Positions 63,716 to 64,000 of a stretch of 64,000 nt of DNA are shown in pieces. The stretch is from assembly GCA_019096155.1 (NCBI GenBank), contig JAHCVI010000001.1, positions 12,735,243 through 12,799,242 of the forward strand, given 5' to 3'. A program made the position numbers and the translations under genes. The number at the start of each line of letters is the position of its first letter. The first letter of the stretch is position 1. The notes beneath the pieces are model-generated. The model did not search any database. It worked only from the letters and a program-made list of their open reading frames with translations, and was not told the origin of the DNA. This stretch comes from Staphylotrichum longicolle (Eukaryota; Ascomycota; Sordariomycetes; Sordariales; Chaetomiaceae).

Positions 63716-64000
63716 ATGTCAGGCCAAAACGTTCCCCTGAGGGCCAACGAGGACGATTCAGATGCCATAGTCTCCGTCCGTGCAGTGGACAGTACCAGTC
63801 AAGAGCCATCCCCGGCCAATGCTGCTCGTTCTGAACCCGGCACGGCCGAGACCGCGGACTCGGAATTTGTGAACGTCTCCTTGGACCACGAACTGCCGCG
63901 GCCTCTACCAGACCCCGACGACTCGGTCCCCAGTATACCGGCCAACGACCCCGAATTCGCGCGAAACATTGTTGACTGGGATCGCGACGACCCCAAGAAC
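63716..64000 (+). CDS. MFS transporter, N-terminus only (runs off the window)
   Basis: The first 95 residues are present: an acidic, disordered cytosolic tail (Ser/Asp/Glu/Pro-rich) that reaches the motif FARNIVDWDRDDPKN. V-D-W-D..D-D-P-x-N just before the first membrane segment is the hallmark of DHA1-type fungal multidrug transporters (12 transmembrane helices, drug/H+ antiport at the plasma membrane). The membrane part lies beyond the edge, so substrate class and intron structure cannot be seen. The start ATG follows an in-frame-stop-rich leader. Confidence 0.8.
   Translation, partial: MSGQNVPLRANEDDSDAIVSVRAVDSTSQEPSPANAARSEPGTAETADSEFVNVSLDHELPRPLPDPDDSVPSIPANDPEFARNIVDWDRDDPKN

Overview
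The window looks like chromosomal DNA of a filamentous ascomycete (Pezizomycotina, most likely a sordariomycete). Supporting signs are: short 45-90 bp spliceosomal introns with GT..AG ends and CTAAC/CTGAC-like branch sites; families typical of these fungi (two HET-domain proteins, a NACHT/ankyrin NLR-like protein, 2EXR, FAS1/GPI, DUF7136-like); a fungal TPP riboswitch in front of the THI5/NMT1 gene; and one relic whose in-frame stops are all TAG, as RIP mutation would leave. Gene boundaries below come from reading splice sites and frames by eye.

Layout. 0-3 kb: the 3' end of a broken TcA-like (Tc toxin family) gene. 3-14.4 kb: a small membrane protein, a two-domain fasciclin GPI protein, a mitochondrial-type beta-carbonic anhydrase, the riboswitch-controlled THI5 gene, an agmatine-deiminase-like enzyme and a small secreted protein. 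14.4-17 kb: gene relics and a DUF7136-like secreted protein. 17.6-25.6 kb: four same-strand genes packed together (C2H2 zinc finger; zinc-finger/AAA ATPase; HET; C2H2 zinc finger). 26.7-33.5 kb: a hypothetical protein, a short direct repeat, D-amino-acid oxidase, a NACHT/ankyrin protein and a hotdog thioesterase. 33.5-37 kb: gene-poor. 37-44.7 kb: alpha-acetolactate decarboxylase, a second HET protein, an uncharacterised broken ORF, an AadA-like nucleotidyltransferase and a second small secreted protein. 46-47.6 kb: a decayed gene. 47.8-57 kb: a conserved core block (kynurenine 3-monooxygenase and methionine aminopeptidase 1 diverging, then ER cornichon/Erv14, spliceosomal Prp17 and an MDR reductase). 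57.8-64 kb: a repeat-bearing secreted protein, a cryptic gene, a 2EXR protein and the start of an MFS transporter.

The most unusual parts are the TcA-like remnant in a fungus; the TPP riboswitch leader joined to a THI5 start exon that has lost one base, with an alternative in-frame splice; the C2H2/AAA/HET/C2H2 block, which could be an allorecognition or immunity locus; and two enzymes better known from bacteria (acetolactate decarboxylase and an AadA-type nucleotidyltransferase).

Caution: several otherwise conserved genes (THI5, the AAA ATPase, PRP17, the repeat-rich secreted protein) each carry one or more single-base indels, often in GC-rich stretches. Some may be consensus errors rather than biology, so pseudogene calls resting on one indel are tentative. 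No tRNA, rRNA, CRISPR array or intact transposon was recognised.
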